Assembly (NCBI GenBank): GCA_009746045.1
Contig: RPFO01000164.1
Coordinates: 1,702,399-1,766,398, forward strand
Origin: Mesostigma viride
Taxonomy: Eukaryota > Streptophyta > Mesostigmatophyceae > Mesostigmatales > Mesostigmataceae
Direction of reading: 5' to 3'
DNA length: 64,000 bases
Notes under the pieces: model-generated
Databases searched by the model: none
Told to the model about the DNA's origin: nothing
Seen by the model: only the letters and a program-made list of their open reading frames with translations
Made by a program: the position numbers and the translations under genes
Part shown: positions 23,866 to 35,926 of the stretch, piece after piece
How positions within the stretch are numbered: the stretch's first letter is position 1
Layout of the letters: each line of letters starts with the position of its first letter

Positions 23866-24244
23866 AGACACTTGAGGAAGGACCTCTCGATACACCGCAG
23901 ACACTTGAGGAAGGACCTCTAGATATACCGCAGACACTTGAGGAAGGACCTCTAGATATTCCACAGACACTTGAGGAAGGACCTCTAGATATACCGCAGA
24001 CACTTGAGGAAGGACCTCTAGATATACCGCAGACACTTAAGGAAGGACCTCTCGAAATACCGCAGACACTTGAGGAAGGACCTCTCGATATACTGCAGAC
24101 ACTTGAGGAAGGACCTCTCGATATACCGCAGACACCTGAGGAAGGACCTCTCGATATACCGCAGACACTTGATGAAGGACCTCTAGATATACCACAGACA
24201 CTTGAGGAAGGACCTCTAGATATACCGCAGACACTTGAGGAAGG
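23866..24244. repeat. 33-bp minisatellite, about 11.5 units
   Basis: The unit acttgaggaaggacctctag plus atataccgcagac repeats at exactly 33 bp. Plus encodes an 11-residue acidic/proline repeat (TLEEGPLDIPQ), and minus is open too. A plus frame of 318 codons continues into the CCCCT tract. I cannot show that it is translated. Confidence 0.9.
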
Positions 24245-24330
24245 CACCGCCAGTTCATGTAGTTTGCCCTCCCTGTGCACCCCCGCCCATGCTAGCATTG
24301 CAATCATATCAATCATATCAATTCTATCTC

Positions 24331-24605
24331 ATGACACCCTCCCCTCCCCTCCCCTCCCCTCCCCTCCCCTCCCCTCCCCTCCCCTCCCCTCCCTCCCCTC
24401 CTCCCCTCCCCTCCCCTCCCCTCCCCCCCCCCCTCCCCTCCCCTCCCTCCCCTCCCCTCCCCTCCTCCCCTCCCCTCCCCTCCCCTCCCCTCCCCTCCCC
24501 TCCCCTCCCCTCCCCTCCCCTCCCCTCCCCTCCCTCCCCTCCCCTCCCCTCCCCTCCCCTCCCCTCCCCTCCCTTCCCTTCCCCTCCCCTCGCCTCCCCT
24601 CCTCT
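24331..24605. repeat. CCCCT pentanucleotide tract
   Basis: About 275 bp of (ccctc)n with occasional short units and one run of about 10 C. The minus strand is G-rich and could form G-quadruplexes. Confidence 0.95.
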
Positions 24606-25135
24606 CCCATCACACCATTTTTGTGCTGCGCCCTGCCATTGTCATGCCACGTGGGCCCCACCTTGCAGAAGCCTCCTGCGCCCCCCCTGAGGATACCCAG
24701 CGACACCCTGCCGCCAGGGAGATGCACGGCCAGAATGGAAGGGTAGAGGGTAAAAGGTTGCCCTTGTGAGTCGCAGAAGGAATGTGAATGTTGGAGCACA
24801 TGTGCACTTACAAGTGGGAGCTAGGCACAGCAACCCAGGCGCTAATTTAGGCATTTTACATCTGATGATGATATAATATGGACTGGCACATTTTCTGTTG
24901 CACAAAACATACTCCGTGCTTCGTGCTTTCAAGAAGGCGTTTATCAGTAACCACAAGTTCAATGCAACTTAACCAGGCATTCTGATAGGATGTAGTGCTG
25001 CAAGCCTGATAGGATGCAGTAAGCTGTTGGGCATGAAGACATCCCCAGGCCCCACCGGCCTGCCCCGGCCCGCCCGCGCGCCCATTACCTGGCTGTTCGC
25101 TCGACCAGCCACCCCCCCCCGCCACCCCCCCGCAG

Positions 25136-25282
25136 AGACATGTAGGCACACAGCAAGGTTGGTTGCACGAATGGCGCAGCAAGACCATACGGGGCAACGC
25201 CACACACACACAGACATGTAGGCTCACAACAAGGTTTGTTGCACGAATGGCGCAGCATGACATTACGGGGCAACACCACACA
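25136..25282. repeat. Tandem duplication of about 72 bp
   Basis: Two copies beginning gacatgtaggc(a/t)cacagcaagg follow one another, with roughly 10 differences. A smaller duplication, aacaggaactagtacg, lies near 25,390-25,423. Confidence 0.8.
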
Positions 25283-25673
25283 GGCCACGGCCCCGGACAT
25301 ACATGCCCAGCGTGGTGCTGTTTCGTGGCCAGCACGACGTGCCTTCCTGTAGAAGTGCAAGGTTGCTTCATCCAGGGACGACACACGGTGACAGGAACTA
25401 GTACGGTAACAGGAACTAGTACGTGAACTTGCCGCCAAGTGCAATTCATGCCACGTGGAGGGCAAGGGAATCGCCAAGACATTGCATTCTCATTTCATTG
25501 CTGAGAATAACAATTTTTGGATGAGGATGAACCTGACAAGGAGCCCAGCTATGTGTAAGTCTCGACTCTATTGCCCACGCTTCTGTTTTAAATAGCTATT
25601 ATCAACGCGCACGAGGAAATTCCTGTAGCAAAAGCACGCGGCGAAGTGTCTACCGTCAGCCACAGTGGCGCAC

Positions 25674-26237
25674 CTTTGCAGTTAGCTCCCAAATTGCTGG
25701 TCGCGGCGTGATCTCGTCTTTTCCAACTCTTCTGACTCGTGGAGGAAAGAACCCAAGCGCAGTATTCCCGACGGTACCACTTGAGTCTACAGCTCCGGAT
25801 CCCCGCAACCGATTCGCCCAGCGCTTCGCCATGTCCACATCATACATTGGCATTAATTGATTGATGAACCTAGTTGACCTCGATTTTACGTCGTCATCGC
25901 GCTGGTTTTTGTCTTCATTCACCACGGTACCCTGCCCAACGGGCCGCGCCACTGCTGGGCTAGTGACGACGACAAATCGGCGGTCCTCCACCGGGACGTT
26001 ACCTGCAAATGCCCGCCCCTTACCCCCAAAGCCAGTTCTGTCTCTATCGATGGCCTGACACCGCAAGGAACTCTTCTGATCAGGCTCATCATTGCCCCTC
26101 TGCGCAAAACTAAGTGAGCTTGGCAACTCCTCTGCGCCCGAACTCTCTGTGGGGACGCCAAGAGCACATATCGCAACCGCCAAGTATGTTGCCAAGGCTG
26201 TCAATGCCCGTTGCCTACAACGCCATCGCTTGGCCAT
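25674..26237 (-). CDS. First exon of a secreted or membrane protein (signal peptide), unknown family
   Basis: The ATG at 26,237 opens a 193-codon frame. It begins with a basic stretch and a hydrophobic core (LTALATYLAVAICALGV), then a plausible signal-peptidase region (PTESSGAEE). The rest is hydrophilic, with RFINQLMPMYDVDMAKRWANRLR toward the end. The frame stops shortly after a possible donor (gcaaag|gtgcgc at 25,674), so this may be exon 1 of a longer minus-strand gene. It could be the 5' end of the glycoprotein gene downstream on the same strand, but the donor is phase 0 and does not fit the alternative acceptor at 23,098. I recognise no domain. Confidence 0.35.
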
Positions 26238-26299
26238 AGTTTACGGCCTAATGTCCCCATCAGCTTGACCGGTGCCGTGCTTCCCTTGTCCAGCCCGCC

Positions 26300-29100
26300 A
26301 TGAAATTTTGTGGCAGGCGGAAAATATAATTATCTCGTTTTTGCGCGCGGTGACGATCGAAGTCTCGCTGTGCCCACTTGGCCGCGCGGTGCTGACGCTG
26401 CCAGTCTGCCAGAGCCTGCGGGCCGCGGGGCTGCACGTGTCTTCGCCTGGAGCTGTTCAGTGTTGTTGTTGTTGGATCCCCGGTTGTTGGTCGCCGCCTC
26501 GCCGGCCTGTGCCTGGAGTTACATGCAGAACTTTACGGCTTCTGATCTTCTGATCGAGCGTATTATAATTATTTAGTCATAATTTATAAAGCTCGAGAGG
26601 AAAACTTGAATGAAAATCATAACAACATGATTCTCTAGCTGCTGCTCATGTGCGGCGTTGGGTCAAGAGTTCAGTTGAGTTGAGTTTATTCCCGCGCCGG
26701 TGGTCCGACAGGGTTATTAATAGGTAGTCAACTCATGTGCGGCGTTGGACACAACAACAGCAACAACAACAATTTGATACCATGACATTGATGACAAACC
26801 CAACTATCTTCAAGCCACCAGGCATTACTGGCGGTTAAAAACGAAAACTGAACAGGCTGTCGCAATATTGAATCACGGTCGGTTGGGTCAACGAAAGTGG
26901 CAAAGCCGCCAAAACGTGAATTACGTTCCCGGGTTCTGGCTCGCAAACTCATGAGTTAAAAACTCACCCCCGGACCAGAATCAGACCGGGGATCGTCGCC
27001 GCGCCTGGTTGCGAGCTACTCCAAGCAGGCCGTGGACTGCCCTAGCGGCGTATCCAGACGGGAAGTCTGCGTAACCAGCGTAAACCAGACTCGTTCCCTT
27101 CGATCGACGCCTTGTCCTAATAATGCGTTGAACCCTCACCTTGGACCAAGTACTGCTGCACGTCTTGTAAGACACTATTTACAGCAGGGAAATATGGGTA
27201 CCATGTATTGGGTAAAATGTACTGTACTGGGGCAGTGGGGGGGAATGGAGCCATTCGTAGCCTAGGTAAGTAGTAAATACAGCGTGCATCTGACAAAGCG
27301 CGTACTTTTTCATTCGTATATATCATGTTTCCCTCTCACGCGCGTGTATATGCGTCGGGAACTGAATGGCTGACATCGTACCTCACAAACGCTTGAGAAG
27401 GTAAGCAATGACGGTTCTGCCAGGTGTCAGGCCATTCAGGAACCGCATAACGTGATTGGCTTGAGGGGGAAACACCCAAGCAAGAGTAACGGTCAAGCCA
27501 GTCGTCGCTTTTCTATGGACGTAGTTAAACATAGACATCCCGGAACTCCCCGTCAACCCGGGTATTCGATATATACTGAATCGGGAGGTCCGGTGCCATA
27601 TTTTCCTAGGAATTCAATCGGTTTGATTTCTATTTGATTCCTTGCGCAGAACCATGAACCTACGTATTGACGACGTATGTTATAAAGATCTCATTTCTGC
27701 CACTGCGCTAGTTGTGGCCTCTTCTCTATAGCGATAGTATGCGCTAATGGCCCCTGGGAGCCCGGCCCGTCATGATACTTCTTGGTACGGCTAGGTGTTC
27801 AAACATGTTTTGTAAGGGCATGCGTATTCCTCACATTATCTCTGAAGGCTCCGTGTCTGCATGCGTCCTGCAGTTTACTCATGATACGCCTGCATTACGA
27901 TCGAGAGATGATAGCCTTGCAAATATTGGAGCATATATGACTGCATTCATTTAATTTTTAGCTAGCAAGGAATTGTTCTGTTACTGCAAATTTGCCACCG
28001 CCAGGTGCCAGTCCTCGACATGCCTCAGGACAGCGCGCAGGCTGTGTTGCATGCATGCACCCACCTGTCGGTCGTGGTGTAAACTTGGAGTTCGGTGCGT
28101 ATTCATTCAGGATAACCTTTATTAGATCACATAGATTACTGAACATCAGTTATAACTTTACGTTGCCGGTACTCTACACTCGCCCGTATTTCTTCCGGTA
28201 ATTAAGTGTTTTGGTGGCCATTAGACAATCAAGTGTTTTGGTGGCCAGACACATCAATCAGAAAATATAAAATGCATACGGGGCCGTGTGGGTTATGTTG
28301 TTAGGATTGACCGCCATGCCAGTCTAGCTCGACATTTGTACTCTGCACCCGGCCCGCATATATATCCCACTAGGTAGGTGCTGTCCAACATTTGCTCCCT
28401 GCTGATCAGATGATCAGCTGACCCCAGCTAATAAATTCCATCATGATATTGACCATGTTATCCTTATTTGTCATGGGTTGCCATGTGCATTGCCACGTGC
28501 ACAGGTTTCACCGCACTTAACCGCTCCAACGTAATTCTCCACGTACTACACGAGCAAGCTAACCGCGTCATTATTCATGCCCGGCATCCGGAGACTGCTT
28601 GCAGTTAGTATACATATAGGTATGCTCACATATATGGATATTTTGACCACGTCGATGCGACTATGCTACTTATATCACCCACGGGGCTCATGGCTGGACT
28701 AGCTTATTATGATGCAACGCATGAACAGCCATTTGACGACCTTCCAGGTGCAGGGAATAAATGGCTGACTGACAGCTGTACATCGTGTATAAAGTGTGCG
28801 TGCGTACGGAATTATATGCGTGGTAGCTCCAGCGCCACTAGCAGTGAATGTCAGGCGCGGATCATCAATTCACCATTAGCAGAGTGTACCACGACATAAG
28901 GGTTTTTTAAAATAGAAAGTAAAGAAAGCACGGCTGGTACGGTCCGACGTCACTATTGGTCCATATATATATATATATATATATATGCCAACTCTGCAGT
29001 TTGTCGGTGTGTTCTACTCCACAACGATTTCGAGCCTAATATTTTGTTTCTTAACTCAATAGCTTTTACCTGGGGTACAGCTGAAGCTGTACTGTGACGT
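26300..29100. other. No gene recognised
   Basis: Many short open frames, none with a domain or a convincing splice context. Features are small: a trinucleotide-like aacaacagcaac stretch near 26,750 and a (ta)n run at about 28,964-28,986. Confidence 0.4.
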
Positions 29101-29102
29101 AC

Positions 29103-29287
29103 CTGTGGACATCCGCAACTGGCTTATGATATAAGCCGTGCCAGGAAGCTGCTCGAGATTGGTCACGTGAGCCTGCGACTGCAAGCAGCTGGTCTGCAAA
29201 GGATGCTGTCCGAGCCATCTACACCCCTGCGATCCCTCTTCTTGGTCTCGATACTCTGCACATGTTTGCTGCAAGCTGCTCTCGGGG
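29103..29287 (-). CDS. Probable internal exon of an unidentified gene
   Basis: The 185-bp segment is bounded by an acceptor (gaagaggctgcag) and a good donor (ccacag|gtacgt) and is open in one minus frame. The peptide includes SQAHVTNLEQLPGTAYIISQ. No family is recognised and neighbouring exons are not identified. Confidence 0.35.
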
Positions 29288-29879
29288 CTGCAGCCTCTTC
29301 AGAAGGGTGAGTTCCGAGCACGCACACAAGGTCATTTGTATTTCGTTATCGGTTAACAGCCTGGAATCGTCGCTGTCAAGTGAATCATATTCTATAAATA
29401 CTCGAGAGGAACATGAAATAGATACTAGTCTCAGCATACTGTAATTACAGCATAAGAACTTATACTATATCTTTTGTTGATCATAATGTGATCCATTGCC
29501 AGGTGCGGATCAAAGTCTTGGCCCTTAATTCGATCTAAGGGCTCAAATGCCGGGAGGCACTGCCAGCTAGCAGAATGCCACTGAGTTGTATAAACATCCC
29601 CATGGCGCTCCGAGTCAAACTTTGTCAACTCTGCTTCATGCGTCAACGGGTTTTGCAATACCATGCATTAGAACAGACATCATCGCCTCTCTTGTTCCCC
29701 TTGAATCCGGAAGTAACTTGTTGTCACTTTACTTAAATTCCTTGTGTTGGCTACTTACGCTTCATGAGTAGCGTTGCGTGCCTGCACTCGAGATGACCTT
29801 CATGGCAGACGGTGCATGGATCGGGGTGTACGCTGTGATTGGGATGGTGGGCTAAATGGGCTAATGTGCGGAGGTTGCG

Positions 29880-29945
29880 GGTGGAGGGGGGGGGGGGGGG
29901 AAGGGATCGGAGGGGGGGAGCGCGGGCAGGGGGGGGGCAGGGGCA
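29880..29945. repeat. G-rich tract
   Basis: Several runs of 6-13 G on plus. No coding role seen. Confidence 0.7.
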
Positions 29946-30208
29946 GGAATGGGGGATGAAAACGGGGGCATAGTGGTTTATACCGTTGTGGTGACAGTGG
30001 CATGGTGGCGGCCCAGGTTGGATGGTAGTGACTATATTATTATTGTCTCTCTCAGACTCATAATATAGCAGTGGATGATCTTGTCCTACTAATAGTGGTC
30101 ACTGGTCAGACTACAGCATGAACCTAAGGTTACATGTGGCAGTGATGTAAATGCATGCATTAAGCCATTATCTATGAAAAAAATACTCCCAATTATGAAT
30201 GCACGCAG

Positions 30209-30317
30209 GGCCGCCGGGAACCATCCTGGTCTTCCGGTACTTGAGAGCTTGTTTGGCGCCCTCAAACGCCAAGAAGAAGGACCTGCCCCGGGCAGCCAGG
30301 CCAACACCATGGAGCTG
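30209..30317 (+). CDS. Possible exon upstream of the nucleotidyltransferase-fold gene
   Basis: A 109-bp open segment sits between gcacgcag and gagctg|gtaagc. The peptide includes GLPVLESLFGALKRQEEG. It lies on the same strand about 0.6 kb upstream of the next ORF and could belong to that gene, but no acceptor pairing is proven. Confidence 0.3.
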
Positions 30318-30817
30318 GTAAGCGGGGTCCGACTATCATGTGGATGCTCATGCAAGGGTTAGTTTTGGCTTGTTAGTTGTTAGGTGAGACCCGGCGGCTT
30401 TTATACGGGGGAGCGCGAATCATTTATATATTGTTAGTGCTCATATTCACTCCGAGTGGTTTCATGGCCGGTTTGATAGTGAGCCGAAAATGGGTCATGC
30501 GGCAAGCCAAAAGTCAAAACACTTGGCAGCCAGCTCACTATTCAGCCTACATGCATAGGTCTGTGATTTTACTCTTAGACCCACGTAATTTGCATGGGCA
30601 GGGCATGCAACGATTAGTAGCCCTGGGGTAGCCCTAACTTAACCTCGCAGGCAGGGCTGCAATGAAATTCTGCAACGCATCTCACATCATTCTGTTTGTT
30701 AGACTATGTCCTTACCCAGCACTGACATGTGCTTGACAGGGGTGCTGGGAGATATATATTTCCTATGCTTTGTAATAGTAGGATAATCGACCTGCGTCAC
30801 ATGCGGCCTAATACGGT

Positions 30818-32047
30818 TTGCATGCAACATGTGCTCAAATCCATCACAAATGGAACCTGCGTGAGCATGCACACACTCCCTGTCAGGGGGGCGCGCCACA
30901 GCCACCTCTGGGGATTGACGAGCATCCATGCCTGGCTGCTGAGCGATCAGTACAAGATACCGCGGAGCACCCACGGGCACTTGAAGGAGAAGAACAGCCA
31001 CCGCTCAGCCTCGAGTTTTTTTTACGCGCAATCACTCGCAACCCCCGGCTGACCGAACACGTAAAGGGGCAGGTGCCGCCGGGGGGGTTGCGTGTCCTCG
31101 TCGCTGGATCGTACCCCTCCGCCCTGGTGGCGTGGGATCGGGCAGGGCTGCAGTTGCCCTTTAACGACGTCGATTTTTCAATATCCTCAGAGTTTCGTGA
31201 CAGGGACGACCCTTGGGGTAAGCCCACGACCAGGAAGCTCAGCCATTGCGCATATGTGCACGTGAACGGTGTGCCTTGCCCGGTCAATATTGTGGTGCAG
31301 CCGTATCTAAATCTCGAAAAGTTAATTGATGGCTTTGACGTGAACTGTGTGAAGACGGGGGTGGAGGTGATCCTGCACCCGTCACTCCCGTATTATTCCG
31401 CCCGCTGGTACGTCGCGCCCGCGTTTGAGGAATTCTTGCAGACGCGGGTTCTCGAGATTGACAGCCTGACAGGGCTTGCCACGCTTGGCCCAGGGATCAA
31501 CGGCAACAGTCTTGTTCGTCTGATCATCAAGTCCGAAGAGTTGGGATTCGAGTTCAAGCTCCCGGGCCCGGACGCCCGGACTGGTTTTGACCGATCGAGA
31601 ATTTGGTCTAAAAAATATGATCAGCTATGCAAGCGGGGCAGTGAGGTGAATCAAGAGCTGTTCAACCGGTTGTTTAGAGTCGACACATCAGGCACCGATG
31701 ATGTGGAATACACGGTCCGTGTGTGGGATGTGGTGTGCAGCCCCCCTGATCTGGTCGACATGCTGTATTACGGCCCCGATGGTGGGATGTGCATGCGAGA
31801 GCATAACATGGTCTACCCCACTAGGGGTTCCTGGCTGTCATGTTCCGTGCCACAGCCAGAAATCAATGGCTCCTTTGGTAGAATGCGGCCCGTTGGTAGA
31901 ATGTTGGTGAAGTCCGCAGGTGGAGGTTATCAAGGAGACAACCAGCGATCGGCCAGAAATCGGGAGAATCCGGACCATAGTAGCTCGAGCCTGCCTTTAT
32001 CTCGTCCGCGTGTGCGAGTCGTTCAGGATGATGAATATGAATGGTGA
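30818..32047 (+). CDS. Nucleotidyltransferase-fold (Pol beta-like) protein, unknown specific function
   Basis: The frame is 409 codons. Residues 95-120 read VAGSYPSALVAW followed by FNDVDF: a Gly-Ser then about 18 residues later an Asp-x-Asp, the pattern of Pol beta-type nucleotidyltransferases (hG[GS]...DhD). A later FDVNCVKTG segment resembles the strand region seen in large-virus and transposon members of that fold. The C-terminus is Ser/Arg-rich and ends acidic (QDDEYEW). The first 60 or so codons may be intron or 5' UTR, because an acceptor-like ccctgtcag lies at about 30,880-30,888. No poly(A)-polymerase or tRNA-nucleotidyltransferase core was found, so I make no substrate claim. The sequence directly downstream is shared with a locus near 58.6 kb. 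Confidence 0.5.
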   Translation: MHATCAQIHHKWNLREHAHTPCQGGAPQPPLGIDEHPCLAAERSVQDTAEHPRALEGEEQPPLSLEFFLRAITRNPRLTEHVKGQVPPGGLRVLVAGSYPSALVAWDRAGLQLPFNDVDFSISSEFRDRDDPWGKPTTRKLSHCAYVHVNGVPCPVNIVVQPYLNLEKLIDGFDVNCVKTGVEVILHPSLPYYSARWYVAPAFEEFLQTRVLEIDSLTGLATLGPGINGNSLVRLIIKSEELGFEFKLPGPDARTGFDRSRIWSKKYDQLCKRGSEVNQELFNRLFRVDTSGTDDVEYTVRVWDVVCSPPDLVDMLYYGPDGGMCMREHNMVYPTRGSWLSCSVPQPEINGSFGRMRPVGRMLVKSAGGGYQGDNQRSARNRENPDHSSSSLPLSRPRVRVVQDDEYEW

Positions 32048-32235
32048 TGGAAATGTGTAGCCTTGTGCATTGAAATTATGGCTGGCTTACGTGTAGAGCG
32101 ACTAGATGACCTGGACGGTGGGGCCGGAGACAACTTGCTTGATCAGGGCGTGTGTTTCGAGCCTAACTGGCCGGGAGTGTCTAGTGGTGAGCACTGGTCA
32201 TTGCTGCGATTGCCCCTGAGTATAGCCGCTACACT

Positions 32236-32380
32236 ACCGCCTCGTCTGCATTACAGTAGAGGACAGCACAGATGAGGATTATATCCCCCTCTGGTGTCTA
32301 TATGGTTGCCCCATGATGCAGATGATGTTTGTAACTTTCGTGTATAATTATTTTTCTAATGAGATTAGCATAGTACTCTG
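32236..32380 (+). repeat. Segment shared, inverted, with 58,519-58,661
   Basis: About 145 bp aligns to the reverse complement of the right-hand locus. Both copies encode an acidic C-terminus (VEDS then DEDYIPL) followed by the same 3' sequence through ctaatgagattagc and tagtactc. Here the frame continues past IPL; at the other locus it stops there. Confidence 0.7.
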
Positions 32381-32387
32381 AACTTCC

Positions 32388-33760
32388 TCACCTCACCGCC
32401 ACCTCCACTGCCATTTCCGCCTCCACTGCCGACATCAAAGCCCAGCTCCTCGACCTCGACCACCGCCTTCAAGCCAACGCCAACGCCCTTGAGAGCTTGC
32501 ATGACACCGCCGGCCTCACCGCCCAGGCGGTGAAGGACATCGCCGCCCAGCCGGCGCCTGCTGGCCCAGCCGGCGATGCTCCCTCCACCTGGGCGGACTT
32601 GCTTAAGCAGCACACCACCTCCACCACCTCCACCATCTCGGCACAACTCAAGCAACAAGCCCTCGACCTTCGCGAGGAAGCCGACATCGCCCGGCGCAGC
32701 CACAATGTCATCGTCATGCACTTCGACCAGCCGGCAGGTGAGACCTCCACGAGCCTTCTTGAGGCATTTAAGCGCGCCATTTTTGCCCCCATGTTACTCA
32801 CTGGTGAGCTGGACATGTCGGCTGTCCGCCTCCCCCGCGCGCGGGGGAAGGCTGGCCCGGCACCCGTGCTCCATGGCGGACAAGCTGGCGTTCCTTAAAT
32901 GCCGCAAGAAGGTCTCGGAGACTCGCTTCACGCTGGACGACGACTTGACCCTGGCCCAGCAACAGCGGCGACGCGAGCTATGGCCGACCTACCTTCAGCT
33001 ACGCAAGAGCACATTGCCACCAAAGTTTCCGAGGCCACAGCCACTGTGACCACCCGCCTTAACCAGGTGGAAGGCCGAGTCGGCCAAGGCACCGTGAAAC
33101 TTGAGGCAGTTGCTGCCAAGGTAGACGCCCTGGCCACGCAGGTCCCCGAGATCGCCGAGCGAACGGCCACCATCGCCGCCCGACCTGCTGGTAGGGCTAG
33201 CGATGACCCCTCGACTCGCGCCTCCTGGGCGGACCTGCTCAAGAGCCAGGCATCCTCTACCACGACCGCCATCACCACCAAGCGCCAGGAGCTGGAAGAC
33301 ACGCGCCGCGAGGCCCCTGACCGCGACCGTCGCGGCTGCCGGGTCATCCTCAGGCGCTTCGACATGCCGCCGGAGGAGACCCCAGACTCTCTTCTCGACG
33401 AGCTGAAGAAACAGCTCTTGGCGTGCATGCAGCTGCCAGGTGCGATACTGCAGGGCGCCTACCGCCTGCCCCATCCACGGGCCAAGGCTGGGCCCCCTCC
33501 AGTGGTCCTCACCTTCAGCGACATCACAGCCCGAGTTCGGTTCCTCTCTCGCCGCAAGAAGCTGGTGGACACCTCCTGGTCGCTTGACGACGACCTGACG
33601 CCAGCCCAGCAGCAGCAACGCCGCGATCAGTGGCCCGCGACTACATCCGCCACAAGACTAACCCCGAGAAGCCCCAAGTGTACTGGCGGGGCGCGGGGAC
33701 CTCTATGTCAACAAGAAACTGTGGAAGCCCCCCCGGGCTTCCCCGGGATAGAGCACTAGC
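32388..33760 (+). mobile_element. LINE ORF1 fragment with a duplicated module
   Basis: GC-rich sequence encodes an L1-type ORF1-like protein: a coiled-coil-like N-terminal part, then an RNA-binding-like core and a C-terminal part. Two similar modules lie in tandem. The first (about 32,400-33,010) has WADLLKQ, a VRLPRARGKAGP step and FTLDDDLTLAQQQRRRELWP. The second (about 33,040-33,720) has WADLLKS, YRLPHPRAKAGP and WSLDDDLTPAQQQQRRDQWP. The first module is broken by frame changes near 32,860-32,890; the second changes frame near 33,640 before a DLYVNKKLW end. There is no endonuclease or reverse transcriptase, so this is a truncated copy. Target duplications were not found. Confidence 0.6.
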
Positions 33761-33807
33761 TCCAGCTAGTTGTCTAGATGGGGGCAATCGATTATGGGAT
33801 AGCTTAG

Positions 33808-35506
33808 CCCCTAAATGGTCTTGCTGCCGATTTTCCGCCAAAAAGTGACTTACAGCCGATTTGTCGGCACCTACTCGGGGGACCAGTTTGCGAGAATACT
33901 ATTGGGAATTAGGAAACGTTTAGCTGAGAAGAATGAAAGTTTATAAGTTTCTCCAGAACATGATACTAGGGTTTGCTATATTTTGACCAAGTTTAACAGG
34001 TGTTCCAGACCGTCAAAGTACAAGGGGTCAGGGTACTTTTTCACGTACAACGTGCATTCCGGAAAACGACGACCTGGCCATGGCGGCTTGCGCCCACGCA
34101 TGGCATTTACGTTTGCGTTAGAATTTTCTGGCCAAACTTAGGAAATTGATTTTATACGTCCTAAAGATCATACAGGCCAATTTTTGGTTCGCGGGAATGC
34201 CATTTGATAGGTGTCGGCAGCGTTCTTGCTGGAAAAAACTGCGATCAGGCCGGACGATAGAAACGTTGACAGCAATACCTTTCCGGCGTATTTTAAAGGA
34301 TATATTGGTTTCTTTGTACTTTTTATGATACATAGTAGTCGTAAACGTGCAAGGGTGGCCAGAAATCGCCGAATCCAGCGACCATGCTGCACAACTTTGG
34401 TGTGCCGAAATGCGCCATTTTGCGGCCACCGCCTGGGCCAAGGTAACGCCATCCATGCCTGGTAAAGCTTAAGCATCGTTTTCCTATCGATGTTTGACGT
34501 TTATATATACGTTCTAGCTTGTGTAGCACATTCTTTTTGCATTATTCATGCTCTTTCTTGACCCTGGCCTGGCCCCTTTCTAAAACACCCTTCTTAGATG
34601 CTTCCCTCAGTCAGTTGACCTGCCACAGGGTGATGGTGATAAGTTTTAGAGGCTGTATGGGTTTGAATACCTCCATATATGTTTGTTATACATTTCCCAC
34701 ACACATATTGCATGAGTGTGAGGCAGTTGGCTGGTCTCTGTGGCATCATCAAGCATGTAACCGGTGAGTAGAAGCTTCCCATTGTCAGCATGTGCCACCA
34801 GGTGTGCTGGCCATCACCTGGAAAGCTATAGCAGCTTAGGCCTAGTTTATCCTTGCTAGGGCAGGCTGAAATAGGCTTAGAATCACTAGTTTGTTGGTGG
34901 CTGCCTCCTAGAATGCATGCCTTGCGTAGGGTATCCGTACCACGTTACCTACGTGCATGGACAAGGTGGCACCTGCACATAGGTGCCATGTAAGGGCAGT
35001 GTGATGATGCAGTTATGTTTCCCCATCATTGTGGAAGGGAAATGTATTGTTTGGCATGGTTGGGGGCCATATTAGTAGGTATTAGTAGGTAGTATGCCCA
35101 CTCCTACCCCCTTGGTTGCTTTTTACCAACGGTACCCCTATGGGCTGTACTGGGTGTAACTGCTGGTATACCCACCCAAATGATGACCCCAATGGCTCAA
35201 ACTGTTCAGCAACTAATTGTTTATCATCCCTGAAGTGGTAGGTGCCTAGCTCTTACAACATAATTCAAAATGCACATTCTACCAAAAATGAAAACGCTCG
35301 TCTTGACCCCCCTGACTTTGACGGCAGTTATACATGGCCTACGATGAATATATGTGAGGTTGTGATATATCATGGCTTAGGGCAACTCATGGACATGCTT
35401 GCCCCCCAAGGACAGCCATTGGATATTGCTAGGTTGTACAGGGGCTGGTTTACAAAATAGGTGAGTTACTGCCGATTTATCGGCAGCATTTCCGCCCATT
35501 TAGGGG
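33808..35506 (-). mobile_element. TTAA-class non-autonomous DNA element, copy A
   Basis: A 1,699-bp element whose ends are inverted (CCCCTAAATGG at left, CCATTTAGGGG at right), flanked by TTAG on both sides as a 4-bp target duplication. Palindromes such as gccgatttatcggc sit just inside each end. TTAA-type targets and CCC termini are piggyBac hallmarks. No transposase is encoded; the short frames are not meaningful. It is nearly identical to copy B but in the opposite orientation, and it lies outside the LTR element. Confidence 0.75.
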
Positions 35507-35850
35507 TTAGGGATTACAGCACTTGAAACGATATTAGCGCACAGCGTTATAGTACCTTCAATTAGCTCTGGCACCTTGTGGCCATCAGCTTGCGCCTTAA
35601 TTAGCCGACGTCTTGAGCCCACCTCACATTTGTAGCATAAGCTATGCGTCAGCCTACCTATGGTATTGCACTGGTTGTATTGCACCCACAGTGTTGCGCC
35701 CCGGCACCATGCCGTGGAGAGAGCGCTCTGTGGCCTGCCCACCTGCGGCAGTGAGAGAAGCTAGGGCGCCCTCCCTCCTTCTCGCTGTGTATATAGGGTT
35801 GAAGGTTCCTGTACTCTGTACATAGGAACCCACGTGACGCAGTCACGTGC

Positions 35851-35926
35851 TTATTAATTAATTAATTAATTAATTAATTAATTAATTAATTAATTAATTA
35901 ATTAATTAATTAATTAATTAATTAAC
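35851..35926. repeat. (TTAA)n microsatellite
   Basis: About 19 units of ttaa. A shorter (ttaa)n run occurs at 58,018-58,042 on the other side of the LTR element. Confidence 0.95.

Noticed and set aside
23790-24746. 318-codon plus-strand protein
   Set aside because: It consists of the 33-bp minisatellite followed by the CCCCT tract, with no unique domain and no gene context.
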